The notes: a model not told the origin generated them from the letters alone. A stretch of 64,000 bases of DNA from Pyropia haitanensis (GCA_008729055.1 SDUX01000002.1:5917874-5981873), one strand, 5' to 3'; positions 33,010 through 44,546 are shown, counted from the first letter of the stretch. Numbers and translations: made by a program.

Positions 33010-34380
33010 GACCCCTCCCCCCGCACGGCGGCGGCCGCTGCCGCCACGGGGGCAGCGGCGGCAGGGGGCGGCGGCGGCGGCAGCCATTGCCGCCGCAGCG
33101 AGAGCGGGGGCGGCGGCGCCAGCCGCCACTGCGGCGGCGGGGGCCGCGGCAGCGGCGATGGCGAGCGGTGGCGGCAGAGGCAGCGGGGGCAGCGGTGGCA
33201 AAGGGCGATGGGGGCGGCCGGCGCTGCCGTGGCGGGCGAAGCGGCAGCGGCCGGCAGCGACAGCGGAGGCGGCAGCGGCAGCCGCAGCGGTAGCCAACCG
33301 GCAGGGGCGGCGGCGATGGTGACAGCGGCCGGGGCGGCAGCCGGCCAGCGGCCGGCCGGGCAGCTGGCCGACAATGGTAGCCCGCGATTGGCGGCAAAAG
33401 GCAGGCGGCGGCAGCCCTTTGGCGGCGGCAGCCTGCTGGCGGCGACCGGCAGCAACGGCGGCAGCGGCAGCGGCAGCCGGGGTGGCAGTAACCCGGTGAG
33501 GGCGGCGGCGGCGGGGGTGGCGGCTGGGGCGGCAGCCCGGGCGGCAGGCGGCCGGCGGCCGGCCAAGCAGGCGGCCGGCGGCGGCAGCCCGCCAGCGGCG
33601 GCAGCATGCCGGCGGCGGTACCCGGCGGCAGCGGCGGCTGCCGGGGGCCGGACCGGCGGCCGGCCGGCGGGGGCGGCCGCCCCCGGCCAGGGAGGCGACC
33701 GGCGGCGGCGGCGGTGGCGGCAGCGGCAGCCGCGACGGCGGCCAACCGGCGGATGCGGCGGCGGCGGCCGCGGCGGCGGCGGCCGGGGCGGCAGTCCGGG
33801 CGGCAGGCGGCCGGCGGCCGGCCAGGTAGGCGGCCGGCGGCCGGCAGCAACGGCGGCAGCGGCGGCGGCAGCCGGGGCGGTAGAAGCCCGCAGCCGCGGG
33901 GGCGGAGGCGGTGGGGGCCGCGGCGGCGGGCGGCGGCGGCGGCGGGCGGCGGCGGCGGCGGTGGCGGCGGCGGCGGGCGGCGGCGTCGGCGGTGGGGGTC
34001 GCGGCGGCGGCGGCAACGGCGGCGAGTGGCCGCGGGGGCGGCGGCGGCGGCGGCGGCCGCCGCCCGCCGCAGCAGCCGTGGCGGCGGCGACGGCGGCGGT
34101 GGCGGGCGGCGGCGGCGGTGGCGGCGGCGGCGGGGGCGGCGGCAGCGGCGGCGGCGGCCGTGGCGGCGGACGGCGGCGGCCGCCGCGGCGGCCGCGGCGG
34201 CGGCGGGTGTGGGCCGCGGTGGCGGGGGGCGCAGCGCGTGGCAGAGGAGCACGGGAGGCAGCTCGTGGCATGCGGGGCTGGGGTGGCTGCCCGTGACGGG
34301 GGCGGGGGGGGGCCGGCAGCACGGTCAGCGCCGGCCGGCGTGCTGGCGGCGGGGCGGGGGGGCGGGGAGGGGGGGGGGGG
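33010..34380. repeat. GC-rich diverged repeats in the right arm
   Basis: Almost only GGC, GGCAGC and GGCCGG units, with a higher-order pattern: blocks near 33268, 33325 and 33450 recur near 33717, 33780 and 33841 (spacing about 390-455 bp). Open frames through it on both strands give only Ala/Arg/Pro/Gly strings. The left arm has a shorter inverted counterpart at about 29590-30360. Confidence 0.6.
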
Positions 34381-34655
34381 TGGCAGCCGCTGGCGGGACG
34401 TCGGTGGCGGGAACAGGGACGCGCCACCGCAGGGTAGAGTAATGGAGGTGCCCAGTACAGGTCGGCGTAAGTAACTGCAAGTAGGTGAGAAGCCATACGT
34501 GTGTGCTGCTGGCGTCGCTGTCAGAAGATCCCAAATCCCGTTTCTGCGAGTTATAGCACCGTGATCTAAGCCGGTTGGTGGTGGTCCATGTACTGTCAGT
34601 CGATTTGGCAGCCAATGGAATCCGTGTATGCAGGGTCGGATTCTCGAAGGGTCGG

Positions 34656-34674
34656 ATCCGACTCTGCCATTACC
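34656..34674 (-). repeat. Right terminal inverted repeat
   Basis: Inverted match of 29272-29290. As at the left end, GGGTCGGATT-type units occur just inside (34633-34657). Confidence 0.7.
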
Positions 34675-36533
34675 TCTGTTGAAGGTCGACACGTGCGGTT
34701 CTGAGCAGTTCGGCCGAATGCAACGCGGACGTTTCGAGCGCCGCAGCTCGTGCGCCCCGCGGCGCAACGGTCGCAGCTGGTTCAGTCGTCACCCCGACCC
34801 CGCGCCCGCTGTCTCCCGCGCCGTTCCACCCTCGGCCGTGCTTCTAGTGCACGACGGCGCTGGCCCTTCTCACTACGCTGCCTCCGACCGACGTCGTCCC
34901 CTACATCCCCTTGACTGTTGCCATGAACGTACGTGCCTATCCCGATTGGAGGAGGGGCGGAACCCGACATTGTGGTGCTGCGAGGGGGGACCTGTGGCAT
35001 TGTTTTTGAGGCTTGGGGTCAGGGCAACGGGACGCGAGGTGGGGCGCGGCGCGGCATGGACATCTGTATGCTGACTCGCGGATGGACAGGAGAATGAGCT
35101 GTCCCTTTTTCTTGAGGTGCGCCTGGTGCGTTCGCTTCCGGTCGGTTGCTTGCTGGTGGTGTGAGATTCTCTCGTGTCGGTCAGCGCACGATACGAGCCT
35201 GGTACGTCTCCTGTTCCCTTGTCGATTGGTCGCCGGCTTCACTGCGCAGGTGTTGTTGTGTGCACTGGTCTTGTTTGGGGGGAGACTGCGGGCGAGTTGC
35301 CGAGTCAGGGGTGAGGACGACGAGGGGAGTTGTTTGGTGATGGCTCTACCCCCGTCGGCGCGCATGTGCAGTGCCATGTGGGGTGGGGGGCGGGGGCAGA
35401 CCTGGCTGGTTGACAGGCTTGTTGGAACGTTTTGCTGATGCGAGGTGCTGACGTGATGGGCTCTTGGTGTTTGTCACTGGGTGTTTTGTTTTGCCAAGGT
35501 GTGTAGGTTTGCGGTCATGAGCGACACATGCCGTGAAGACCGCTGTTCCGTATGCCACATGGATGCGCTGTGTATGGCTGGTTTGTGGCGGTGGAGGGGA
35601 GGGGGACGGGGGAGGTATGCATGCGGGCAGGGGGGGGCGGGGAAAGTAGGAAGAAGAACGAAGAAGTTGGGCACATCTCGCGCCCGAGTCGTCCGAAGAT
35701 CGCCAGGCCGATCGGATGCGCACAGGGGCCACGAACGGTGGATGACTCTGGACCACTATTGAATCAGAGCTCTTGACCTCGTTCAGCAGAGCAATATGTT
35801 ACATCCGCTATCGATGTGTATGGGATTCGAACTGGCCGACCCAACCTACTATCGGTTAATTTGACGGCTTTCGTGAGGTGCTGTGCGGGGGACGGGCCCC
35901 GCCTCGGCCAATCGGCAGGCTCTGCGAATGCGTGTGCACGTGCATCGCGTTGAATTTCTCCATCCACGGAATATCTACTCAACGGTAGCCTACGACAGCG
36001 CTGCCTCGTGGATCAATCCAACGCGCGGGTTGCGGTCGCGAGCTCCACCCGATCCGCGTCCGCCTCGCCGCCCCCCGTCCCTCTCGCCGACCCCCCCGTC
36101 CCACCCAACACGTCGGCCGCGTCACGTCATTGCCGGCGCCGGCGCGGAGCAACACCAGGGCATCTGTTGAGGATGGGCGTCGTGCCGACGTTCGCCCCGT
36201 ACGGTGGGAGCAGACGTAGGGTCGGGGGGCAGGCCCCGCGTGTGAAAGAGACGAGGGCGGTCGCGGACGGGAGCGCAAGGGGCCGAGCAGAGACAAAAAA
36301 AAAAAGAATAGGCCACCGAGGTCTCTCGGACCGCATCACGGCTGGCGGCCCGCCGCCGCGGGGGACTGCCACGCGGCCGTGCGACCGTCCCCAACGCCAC
36401 CACCGAATCACGTGCCCACCGCATCTGACACCAGCACCCCCCTGCCGCCGTTTCATGCCCACCCCCGCCTCCCAGCCCCGACCCCGATTCCACGCTGGTG
36501 CCTTCCCCCCAGCTGCCGCCGCCGTTGCCGTCA
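34675..36533. other. Intergenic region between the palindromic element and the SUMO protease gene
   Basis: No gene seen. It holds the right flank of the element and the SUMO protease 3' end. Another tRNA B-box-like string at about 35823-35835 lacks the rest of a tRNA. Confidence 0.5.
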
Positions 36534-38160
36534 TCATTGGGCCTGCCGCACCAGCAGCTCCGCACACATTCGCCGCCGAAAGTAGGTGATGTGGCGCCCT
36601 CCCCACGCCCACACCTCCCCCCCCCGGCCCGCCTCGAGGGCCTCGGCAAAGCGGCACGCAAACACCCCACAGTCGTCGCTGTTCTCCTGCTGCGGACAGT
36701 CCGAGCCGTGCTGCACGGTCGTCCACGCGTCGAGCGTGTCGAGCACCTCCGCCTTGCCTCGCTGCTTGGCCTCGTCGCCCACCCACCGCAGTAGGGCGTC
36801 GACCACTGTCGACGCTCGTGACCCGAGTGAGTCGTAGTACGACACGGTGCGCGACCGAAAGTCGAGCGCGGCCAGCGCCCAGTGCGTGTTGGCCACGTTG
36901 ATCGGCACGACAAAGAGGTCGTACGAGAACACGTCCACCTTGCGGGTCCACCGGCGGACGCCGACGTAGTCGTAGCCCAGGCGAGGGGGGCACAGCTTGG
37001 CGTAGAAAAAGGTCGACTGGAAGTAGACCCGCGGGTGGTGGTCTGGGTTGGCCGCCACCCGCCGCTCGTTGCGGTCCGACAGCAGGTTGATGTACCCGTT
37101 GATAACTTCGTCGTTGAGCCACTGGCCAGGCAGCAGCCGCGCCGCGTCTGCACGGCGAAGGGGGATGTTGCGGTGCTCCACGAGGACCTCTTGCTCTTCC
37201 GCTTCGGTGTCAGCGCGCGCCCACGCCCGCTTCACCCGCCGCCGAGACGCGGCCGTCAGCGGCGCCAGCGGCGAGTCCCCCTCCACCGCAACCCCCGCCG
37301 CCGCCTCGTCCGCGTCGCCGTCCGCCTCAGCAATGTCCTCCCCCGCGTACTCCCCCCAGTCGTCGGCCCAGCCCGCCCAGTCTACCTCGCCCGTGTCCGC
37401 GTCGGCGGCCGCCGCGGCCGCCGCCGCCGCCTCGGCCGCGGCCGCCGCCTCGGCCTTGCGCGCGGCGATGCTATCGACGACGGCGAGCGCGTCGGCCTTG
37501 CGGCTCGCCGCGGCGCGGCGGCTCGACTCGAGGACGGCCAGCTCGTGCGCGAGCCGCTCCTCCCGCACTGCCGCCGTGCCGCCCGTGGCGGCCACCTTGG
37601 CCGCCGCCGCTGCCGCCGCCGCCGCGGCCGCCGCAAAGCGCGCGTCCGACCCCGCCGCCGCAGTGGGCGACACGACACGCGCGCGCGCCATCTTGGCGAC
37701 GAACCGCGGGTTGGCCATGTACGACGCCATCGCGCTGGTGAAGAGCGCGTCGCCGAGGCCCAGCGGCGGCGCCAGCACCCCGCTTCGGCCGCCCGCAGCG
37801 CCCGCCGCAGCCGCGCCAGGCGCGGCCGTGCCGCCCCCGCCGGGCCCGGCCGTCACGCCCGTGATGACGGCGGCGCCCGCGTGGGCGGCCGCCACCGCCG
37901 CCGCCGGCGCGGAGGCGGCGGCGGCCGACGCGCGGCGGCCTCCGTCCAGCCCACCCCATCCCCCTCCCGCTGCAGCCACCCGCCCAGGCGGCGGTGTTGG
38001 GACCGACACGGGCGACGCCGCGGCGCCGCCCGCCCAGAGGGCGCTCCCCTTTCTCATCCCGCCGCCGGCGGTGCCCGCCGCAGAGCCCGCAAACGATAGC
38101 CGCCGCACCGCCCCGCGCGGGCTGGGCGGCCCGCCGCCGCCCAAGCCCGCCAGCCCCACC

Positions 38161-38209
<49 letters not shown>

Positions 38210-39194
38210 TGCCCGCCGCCGACGGCAGCCGTGCGGCGGGTATGGATGTGGCAAAGCCGCGGCGGGCCCCCCCGGGGGTGGTCGGCGAGCGGGCCATCCC
38301 AAAAAGACCCCCCGAGCTGCCGCCGCCGCCGCCGCCGGGGCGCCCCACCACCGGCCACGCAAACGGGTCGGGGCGCACGTCGGGAGAGGCGGCCGCCCAC
38401 CACCCGCCACCGTCGTCACCGCCGCCACCGCCGCCGCCGCCGCCACCGCCGTCACCACCGCCCCGCTGGGGTACCGACGCCGTCCGGCCGGTCGGCCGCG
38501 CCGCCGCCCGCCGGCGGCGGGCGGGCGTAGCGCCGCGCGGTGGCCGGCCCGGCGCCACGGCCGTGGCGCCCGCGTAAAAGGAGGCCCCGCTGGCGGGGCG
38601 GGTGAGGAGGCCCAGCGGCGTCGGCGGCGGCAGCCGGAACCCCAATGCCGGGGCGGGAGGCCGGCGGCGGGGGGGGGAGGCCGACGCCCGCACCGCCCCC
38701 GACGCGCCCCGCCGGCGCTTGGACGGCGGCGGCGACGGCTCCGCCGCGGCCGCCGACGCGTCGCGCCCGGCACCACCCGCCGCCGACGCCGCCGGTTCCG
38801 CGCCCTCAGCCGGGGGCGGCACCGCCGCCGTGGCAGCGCCAAAGGAAGTACGGTGCCCCGACGACGGCCGGGGCGCGTCGTCGGCCGCACGTGCCGCACC
38901 GCCGCCGCCGCCGCCGCCGGCTGCCGCCGGTGGTGGTGGCTGCCACGCAACGCCACCGGCGCCCCCAACGGCACTGGCCCCGTCGGCGGCGGCGGCACCG
39001 GCGGCCGCCGCGGCGGTGGCGGCGGCGCCCCAAGCGTCGGGGACCCCCCCCGCGGCGTCGCCGTCGCGGCGGCGCTTGCGGCGGGGCGTGCCGCGGACGG
39101 CGGCGGCCACCTCGGCGAGGCCGTCGCCGACCGTTTCCAGGCCCGACGTGAGGGTGCGCGAAAACGCAGACGCCAGCGAGGCGATGGAGTCCAT
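36534..39194 (-). CDS. ULP1/SENP-type SUMO protease (C48 peptidase)
   Basis: An intronless gene of 886 residues, ATG at 39194 (MDSIASLASAFSRTL), chosen because upstream sequence is only Arg/Pro/Ala. The long N-terminal part is low complexity (Gly/Pro/Ala with Arg patches) and likely disordered and regulatory. A helical Ala/Glu segment (about 36700 bp-equivalent residues 490-620) follows. The C-terminal 210 residues form the protease: PLRRADAARLLPGQWLNDEVINGYI, the motif NTHWALAAL with His771, SYYDSLGS with Asp788, and PQQENSDDCGVFACRF with Gln836 and Cys842. The triad and oxyanion Gln are therefore complete and spaced as in Ulp1. It matures SUMO and removes it from nuclear proteins. The WLNDEVIN block contacts SUMO in known structures. 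Confidence 0.93.
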
Positions 39195-39950
39195 GGCGGT
39201 CGCCCGCGGGCGGGCGGACCGGGGGGGGGGGGGGAGGGCGGACGGGCGCGGGCGGGAACGCGCGGCGGGCCCACGCGGCCGCGCGCCACGCCGCGGCGGC
39301 CGCGGCGCGCGCGGGGGGCGGGCAAACACGGGGCACGGATTGCCACGCACGGGCGCGGTCGGGCGGGGTGTTTAGGGGCAGACCCGATACTCAAATGACG
39401 CAAAGACACACAAAATTAACAGGAACAAGTCAGCACCAGGAAATTGGGGACTACCTCTCATCAAATACCATACGAACAAAAAATGGTGGTCGTGTACTTA
39501 TTGTCAACATCGAATTCATTCGATTTGTCGACCGGGCTAGACAGATTCCTAATGGAACGCGTCTCTGATTCATGTCACGACAGCTCTCGTGCCGGGGGCC
39601 ATGACTGGCCTCTCCGATCTCTTCCCCACATCTGGGGACAATGCTGTCGGGCTGCCCACCTCACACAGCCTGTGGCGGGGATGTGTTTGCAAAGCACCGC
39701 AATGCCATTGGCCCACCGGAACTGGCAGGCCTCGGTGTGGACCTCTGACAGGGACGGTGGCATTGATCGAGCCCCCCCGGGCAGCACCCCCCCACGATAA
39801 TACCTGCTGGCATTGCCAGACCCACCGCGCTCGACGCTCCCCGGCGTCCGTCGACTTGGTCTGCATCCCCGTCCCTGTCCCGGCTGCTGGCTGTCCGCGT
39901 TTGTGAGCACAGCCTGTGGTGCTGCCTCTCGTTCCTCACCACCATCCACC
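39195..39950. promoter_or_regulatory. Shared upstream region of the SUMO protease and FBPase, with AT-rich island
   Basis: Spacer between divergent genes. About 39380-39560 is markedly AT-rich for this window (TTAACAGG, ATACCATACG, AAAAAATGG), a likely nucleosome-free promoter core for one or both genes. The last 150 bp before the FBPase ATG are C-rich leader. Confidence 0.5.
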
Positions 39951-41296
39951 ATGGATGCCCTGAAGAGCAACATTGCGAGCATCGTGGGCGGCGATGGGAC
40001 GGGCGACCGGGCGCCGACGGGCCTCGAGGGCCTCGACTCGGTCACCCTCACCCGCTTTGTGCTGCACGGCCAAAAGTCGCATACAGAGGCCAAGGGAGAC
40101 CTGACCATGCTGCTCGCCGCGGTGCAGCTGGCGTGCAAGGTCACCGAGACGTGCGTGCGGCGGGCGGGCATTGCCAACCTGTACGGCCTGGCCGGATCGG
40201 GCAACGTGCAGGGGGAGGACCAGAAGAAGCTGGACATCATTGCCAATGACACCTTCAAGGTGAACATCCAGTCGTCGGGCAAGTGCTGCGTGATGGTGTC
40301 GGAGGAGGAGGACCTGGCCATCCTGTGCGACCGCACGTACAACACGGGCAAGTACGCCATTGCGTTTGACCCGCTGGACGGCAGCAGCAACATTGACGCC
40401 AACGTGTCGATTGGCTCCATCTTTGCCATCTACAAGATTAGCGACCCGGCCGCTATCACGACGCCGCAGGAGGCGGCCAAGGAGATCCTCCAGCCCGGCC
40501 GCAAGATGGTGTGCGCCGGCTACGCCATGTACGGCAGCGCGACCAACCTGGTGATCAGCATGGGCGAGGGCGTCCACGGCTTCACCCTGGACCCGTCGCT
40601 GGGCGAGTTTGTGCTGACCGACCCCAACATGAGGATTCCCAGCCGCGGCAAGATCTACTCGGTCAACGAGGGCAACGCCCGCATGTGGGACCCAGCAACG
40701 ACCGAGTACATCAAGGGGCTCAAGTACCCCGAGGACCCGGATAAGAAGGCGTACGCGCTGCGCTACATTGGTTCCATGGTGGCGGACATCCACCGCACGT
40801 TGCTGGTACGTCGGGGGGGCGTGGCCTACGCGGTGTGGTCGACTCTGTGTCGCCTGTCATTGTCTGCTGTTGTGTGCTGTGTGTCTGTGTGTTGGGCGAT
40901 GCAGCAGCAGCGGGCTGTGGCATGCATGCTGTTCCCATCTCTGTCTTGCCAATGGCTCGTTAACGCTGTTTTCCTCTGTGGCTGTGATCGTCTGCTATGT
41001 TGTTCTGCGGTTGTGCCGCTCCTGTCACATCTCTGTTCGCCATCTTTCAGTATGGCGGTGTCTTCATCTACCCCGCTGACGCCAAGAGCCCCGACGGCAA
41101 GCTGCGCCTGCTGTACGAGGCGGCGCCGATGGCCTTCCTCATCCACCACGCCGGCGGCAAGTCCACGACGGGCTCGCAGGACATTCTGGATGTGGTGCCT
41201 ACGGGCATCCACCAGCGCGTTCCCGTGTACATGGGCTCCCCAGAGGACGTGGCGGACTTTGAGGCTGTCCACGCCAAGGTCAACAACTCAGTCTAA
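39951..41296 (+). CDS. Fructose-1,6-bisphosphatase, cytosolic type, two exons
   Basis: Exons 39951-40805 and 41051-41296, joined by a 245-bp intron (donor GTACGT, acceptor TTTCAG), 1101 coding bases and 366 residues. It hydrolyses fructose 1,6-bisphosphate to fructose 6-phosphate. Metal and substrate residues are present: VSEEEDL, the signature DPLDGSSNID, YSVNEGNA, YIGSMVADIHRTLL joined to YGGVFIYPA across the intron, and the active-site signature GKLRLLYEAAPMAFLI. There is no transit peptide, and I see no extra Cys-rich regulatory loop like that of plastid FBPase, so this is most likely the cytosolic, gluconeogenic enzyme. Start chosen at MDALKSNIASIVGG; an open frame upstream is not family-like. 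Confidence 0.95.
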
Positions 41297-42704
41297 GCTT
41301 TCCCCTTGTCCCTATTGGTTGCTCATTTTTTGCGACACTGTGTCCCTCTTTGCAGCGGTGGCCGGCCGACGTGGTGTGTGTTGTAGAGCCTGCGCGACCG
41401 TGCGTTCCCTCATTTTTCTTTTTCTCTTTCAGGCCTGTTTGCTCTCCATGGGCCCCGGTTCTCTCGTCGTGCCGGTTGCGTGCCGCGCTGTGCGCACTCG
41501 TGTGTTTTTTTAAAAGCAGACTCGACTCCGCACCCCTGTTCGATGCGTCGTGGTGGGTGACTGCCCGCGGCCTGCCCCGCCCGCCCTCCCCCCCCCCCCC
41601 CGCCCGTCCCGTGCGGCGGCGGCGGGGGCGAGGCTCGTGGTGTCACAAAGGCGCCGCCACGGGTCTTGCCCTGCGCGGCGGCGTCGTGCGCTCCCCCACC
41701 CCACACCCCAATGACAGCGCCTGCCCCGTGCGCTTACCGTCGGGTTGCGGGGATTGCCTGTCCGTCACGATGGGGGGGGCGTCCGCTGCTCCTGCGGCTA
41801 CGTGACCCGCCACGCATGGTCTGTCGGCCTCGCCGGCCGCGGCTGGCCTGGTTGCCACCCCGTGCGGCCGATTGGTACAGCGTTTTGGTATCGTGTAGGG
41901 TGGGCCTGGCAGTCCAGGCGCTCGGCCTGATGATGGTGCACAGCCTGGGCAGGGTCCCTCGCGCAAAGCCCAGTCGCGGGGCGTCCCCAACCCCCCCCCT
42001 CGCCATCCCCGAGGCCACAGCACCTCCCTCTTTGTGGCAATGTCCATGTTCTCCTTCCTTCTTTCTCACCGGGCGCGCCGCCTTGGCCACTCCAGTAGCC
42101 CATCCAAAGGCGCCCACACGCGCGTGCCACGCGACGCGCCGCCGGCGAGCCGGGCCTGCTGCCGCACCGTGAGGTGATCCCCCACGCACCACCCGGCGCC
42201 CCGCGGCCGTCTGCCGGTCAAGACCGGCAAAGGGAGGCACCTGTTGGTTCCCCTTCTACCCCCCCAGCCGCCCCAGGGACCCCCGCGGTCGTTCGTTCCT
42301 CACACAAACACCACCACTCCCCCCGCCCCGACCCACATCCGCGGTTGCTCTTCCCTGGAAACCGTCCATTGCGCGCAGCATGGGGCGCTAGCGCCGGGCC
42401 CACGTAGAGGCCATGCCGCGCGGCCATCGCCTGGCGGCTGGGGAGGCGTGCTGTGCACACGTCCACGCGCGCGCGCGTGCGCGCACGGCCGGCGTGCAGG
42501 GAGGGGGGCGCGCGGTCGGACGCGGCCCGCCATTGTCGTCGCGCTGGCGCACGTCCCGACCGCGAGGCGTGGACAGCAGCGTCGCCACCGACGCCTCTGC
42601 TGGCCCAGCCCACCCTCTGGCGCCCCGCACTCGGAGCGACGGGACACCACCAGCAGAGAACGATCAACCCATCCAACCGGTTTACAATAGACAGCGCGCC
42701 GGCA
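41297..42704. other. Intergenic region, no gene seen
   Basis: 3' flanks of FBPase and of the minus-strand secreted protein. Open frames are short, GC-driven and without motifs. Confidence 0.5.
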
Positions 42705-44230
42705 CTAGCGGACGCGGCCAAAGCTGTCCGACGGCTCGTAGGCGGACAGCCAGCGCTGGATAAACGAACGCCGCGGCTCGCAAGACCTGTCCGCGCCGGT
42801 GCCAGTCAAGACGTACCGAGACGACGGCACCGTGTCGCACCAGAGGCCGCCCATAAAGTCGCACTTGTGGCTGGGGGTGGTGTCCCCCACCACGTCACAC
42901 TTGCCTTGGCTGGCAGGCTCCACCTTGGTCGCACCGGGCGGCGGACGGATGAGCGAGCACTGGCAGCCGCACGTGAGGGTCAGCTCCGAGAAGAACGCCA
43001 CAGACTTGGGATCCGTCCGCGACCGTTGCTACCGACGCCAGCGGGAGGGGGAGGGGCGATGACGGCAGCAACAGGCAAAAGTGCAGACCACGCGGTCAAA
43101 GAGAACCACAAACCAGAGCCACGCGTACAGTAGCAGGGAACCACCATCCGTGTGAGTGACACAGCACTCGTCTGAAGCGACGACAACGACCAAAATCATA
43201 ACACGAGAACAGCAGAGTTTGCAGAAAGCACACTCAGACGTACCGTGACCGCATATACAATGACCAGCTTGTCCACAGGCTCGGTGTACTTGACAAACGC
43301 CTTGCACCTGCCGGTGGAGTCCTGGAGGAAAGGACAGTCTGTTGATCGGGTCATGCAGCCATCAAAGCACACCATCCGACCATGAGCGTCATATCGGCGT
43401 CAGCCACAAACACACCCAGGTTAGCTCATGTGCCCCTCCGCCAGCTGATCGCAACCCCCCCCACCCCCCTGGGGTACCATGAATGCTTCACACGAGCTTG
43501 CCCTGTTCAGGGCAGCAGCAAGACCTCTTCATCAATCGCTCACATCGCAGCAGGCGCCGCCCACTCGTTCCGTACTCGTTGGCGTCTCCGCCAGGTAGGC
43601 TGCCCCATCAATGAGCAGCCCCGCCTCGGCGGGGAGTCCCACCGCCGTCAGCGACGCGGGCGGCATTGCAAACCGCCGCACGCCGACGAGCGCCCCCTGC
43701 GCCGTCGACAGCTGCGGGAGCACCAGCTGCCCGCCCGCCGCGCCCAGCGACGTCATCGTCTCGCGCCACCCGTCGGCCGGGTCCGCCGCGTCGACCTGCG
43801 CGTCAATGTCTTCGAGCACAAACGACGGGGTAAAGCGGAAGCCGTTGGCCTCGAGCACGACCGCCTGGAAGGAGGTGTAGCTGGCCACGCCCGCCCCGGT
43901 CGGCACGCCCGTCACGCACTCGCTGGCGTGGTCGGCGGCGTCGGTGGTGCCCCGGCTCATCGTCGTGTGGTTGCTGGCCGCGTCTGGGTAGGCCCGGCCG
44001 GTCACCCAGTTGGGCCGCGTCGTGCAGCCGTCCACGTCCACGATGCGCGCGCGCACCTGCCGGCCGTCGCGGAGGGTCAGCAAGTCCCCGGGCGCCGACA
44101 GCACCTGGTGGCCGGCAAAGGCCACGCACGAGCCGCCGCCCGCGGCCGAGGCGGCGGCGGCCGTCGCTAGCAGCACCGCCGCGGACGCGGCGGCGACCTT
44201 GGCAGCGACCGCACGGCGCACCGCGGCCAT
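42705..44230 (-). CDS. Predicted secreted protein with Cys-rich C-terminus, unknown family, four exons
   Basis: Rebuilt as exon 1 44230-43576, exon 2 43424-43381, exon 3 43321-43244 and exon 4 43028-42705. This gives 1101 coding bases and 366 residues with all phases compatible. Exon 1 starts with a signal peptide (MAAVRRAVAAK then AASAAVLLATAAAASA) and a lumenal domain ending LPAEAGLLIDGAAYLAETPT. Exon 2 gives NLGVFVADADMTLM. Exon 3 gives CKAFVKYTEPVDKLVIVYAVT. Exon 4 gives DPKSVAFFSELTLTCGCQCS, more Cys (KCDVV, KCDFMGGLWCD, SC) and stops at 42705. Exon 3 is well bounded (CCTCCAG and GTACGT). Exon 2 relies on a weak acceptor (CATGAG), and exon 4 uses GGTAG. The beta-strand-like repeats and paired Cys suggest an extracellular or cell-surface protein. 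I do not recognise the family. Confidence 0.6.
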
Positions 44231-44298
44231 GGCGACGAGGCGATGGCGAGCGCGACCGGCACACCAGGTGGAACCAGGCGTGAGCATAGGCCGAGCGC

Positions 44299-44546
44299 CA
44301 GGGGAGGGGAGACAGCGTAGTCACCAGGAGGGTACACGACGACGACGACGCCTGTTGCGGCCGCTGGACCCAGAACGGGCGGCAGGGGAGGGGAGACAGC
44401 GTAGTCACCAGGAGGGTACACGACGACGACGACGCCTGTTGCGGCCGCTGGACCCAGAACGGGCGGCAGGGGAGGGGAGACAGCGTAGTCACCAGGAGGG
44501 TACACGACGACGACGACGCCTGTTGCGGCCGCTGGACCCAGAACGG
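44299..44546. repeat. 84-bp tandem repeat, three copies
   Basis: Units begin at 44299, 44383 and 44467 with exact 84-bp spacing. The first two are identical and the third is identical until it ends at 44546. Each contains a (GAC)n run. The array lies directly upstream of the secreted-protein start. Perfect identity means recent expansion or active homogenisation. Confidence 0.9.

Larger units (their letters stand above)
29272..34674. mobile_element. 5.4 kb near-palindromic (foldback-like) element with terminal inverted repeats
   Basis: The two halves are inverted copies of each other. Matching blocks fall at mirror positions whose coordinate sums stay almost constant: 30543-30556 with 32907-32920, 30569-30577 with 32886-32894, 30598-30608 with 32855-32865, 30693-30706 with 32758-32771, 30735-30747 with 32716-32728 (sums 63463-63464), 30961-30973 with 32492-32504 (63465), 31524-31538 with 31937-31951, 31559-31571 with 31904-31916, 31607-31617 with 31858-31868 (63475). 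The arms therefore pair almost without gaps over at least 1.1 kb around a centre near 31732-31738. Further out each arm has a GC-rich, triplet-like block (left about 29590-30360, right about 33010-34380, the right one longer). At the ends GGTAATGGCAG plus TCGGAT is repeated inverted. No intact transposase is seen. A non-autonomous foldback DNA transposon is my best reading; two old elements inserted head to head is the alternative. Confidence 0.8.

Noticed and set aside
32827..34767. 646-codon minus-strand open frame and a 481-codon plus-strand frame in the right arm
   Set aside because: Both run through the GC-rich repeat block and give only Ala/Pro/Arg or Gly/Ala/Arg strings; the inverted left arm does not keep either frame.
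35810..35890. Possible tRNA or tRNA-derived SINE (GTTCGAATCCC on the minus strand)
   Set aside because: T-stem mismatched and no cloverleaf; no second copy seen in the window.
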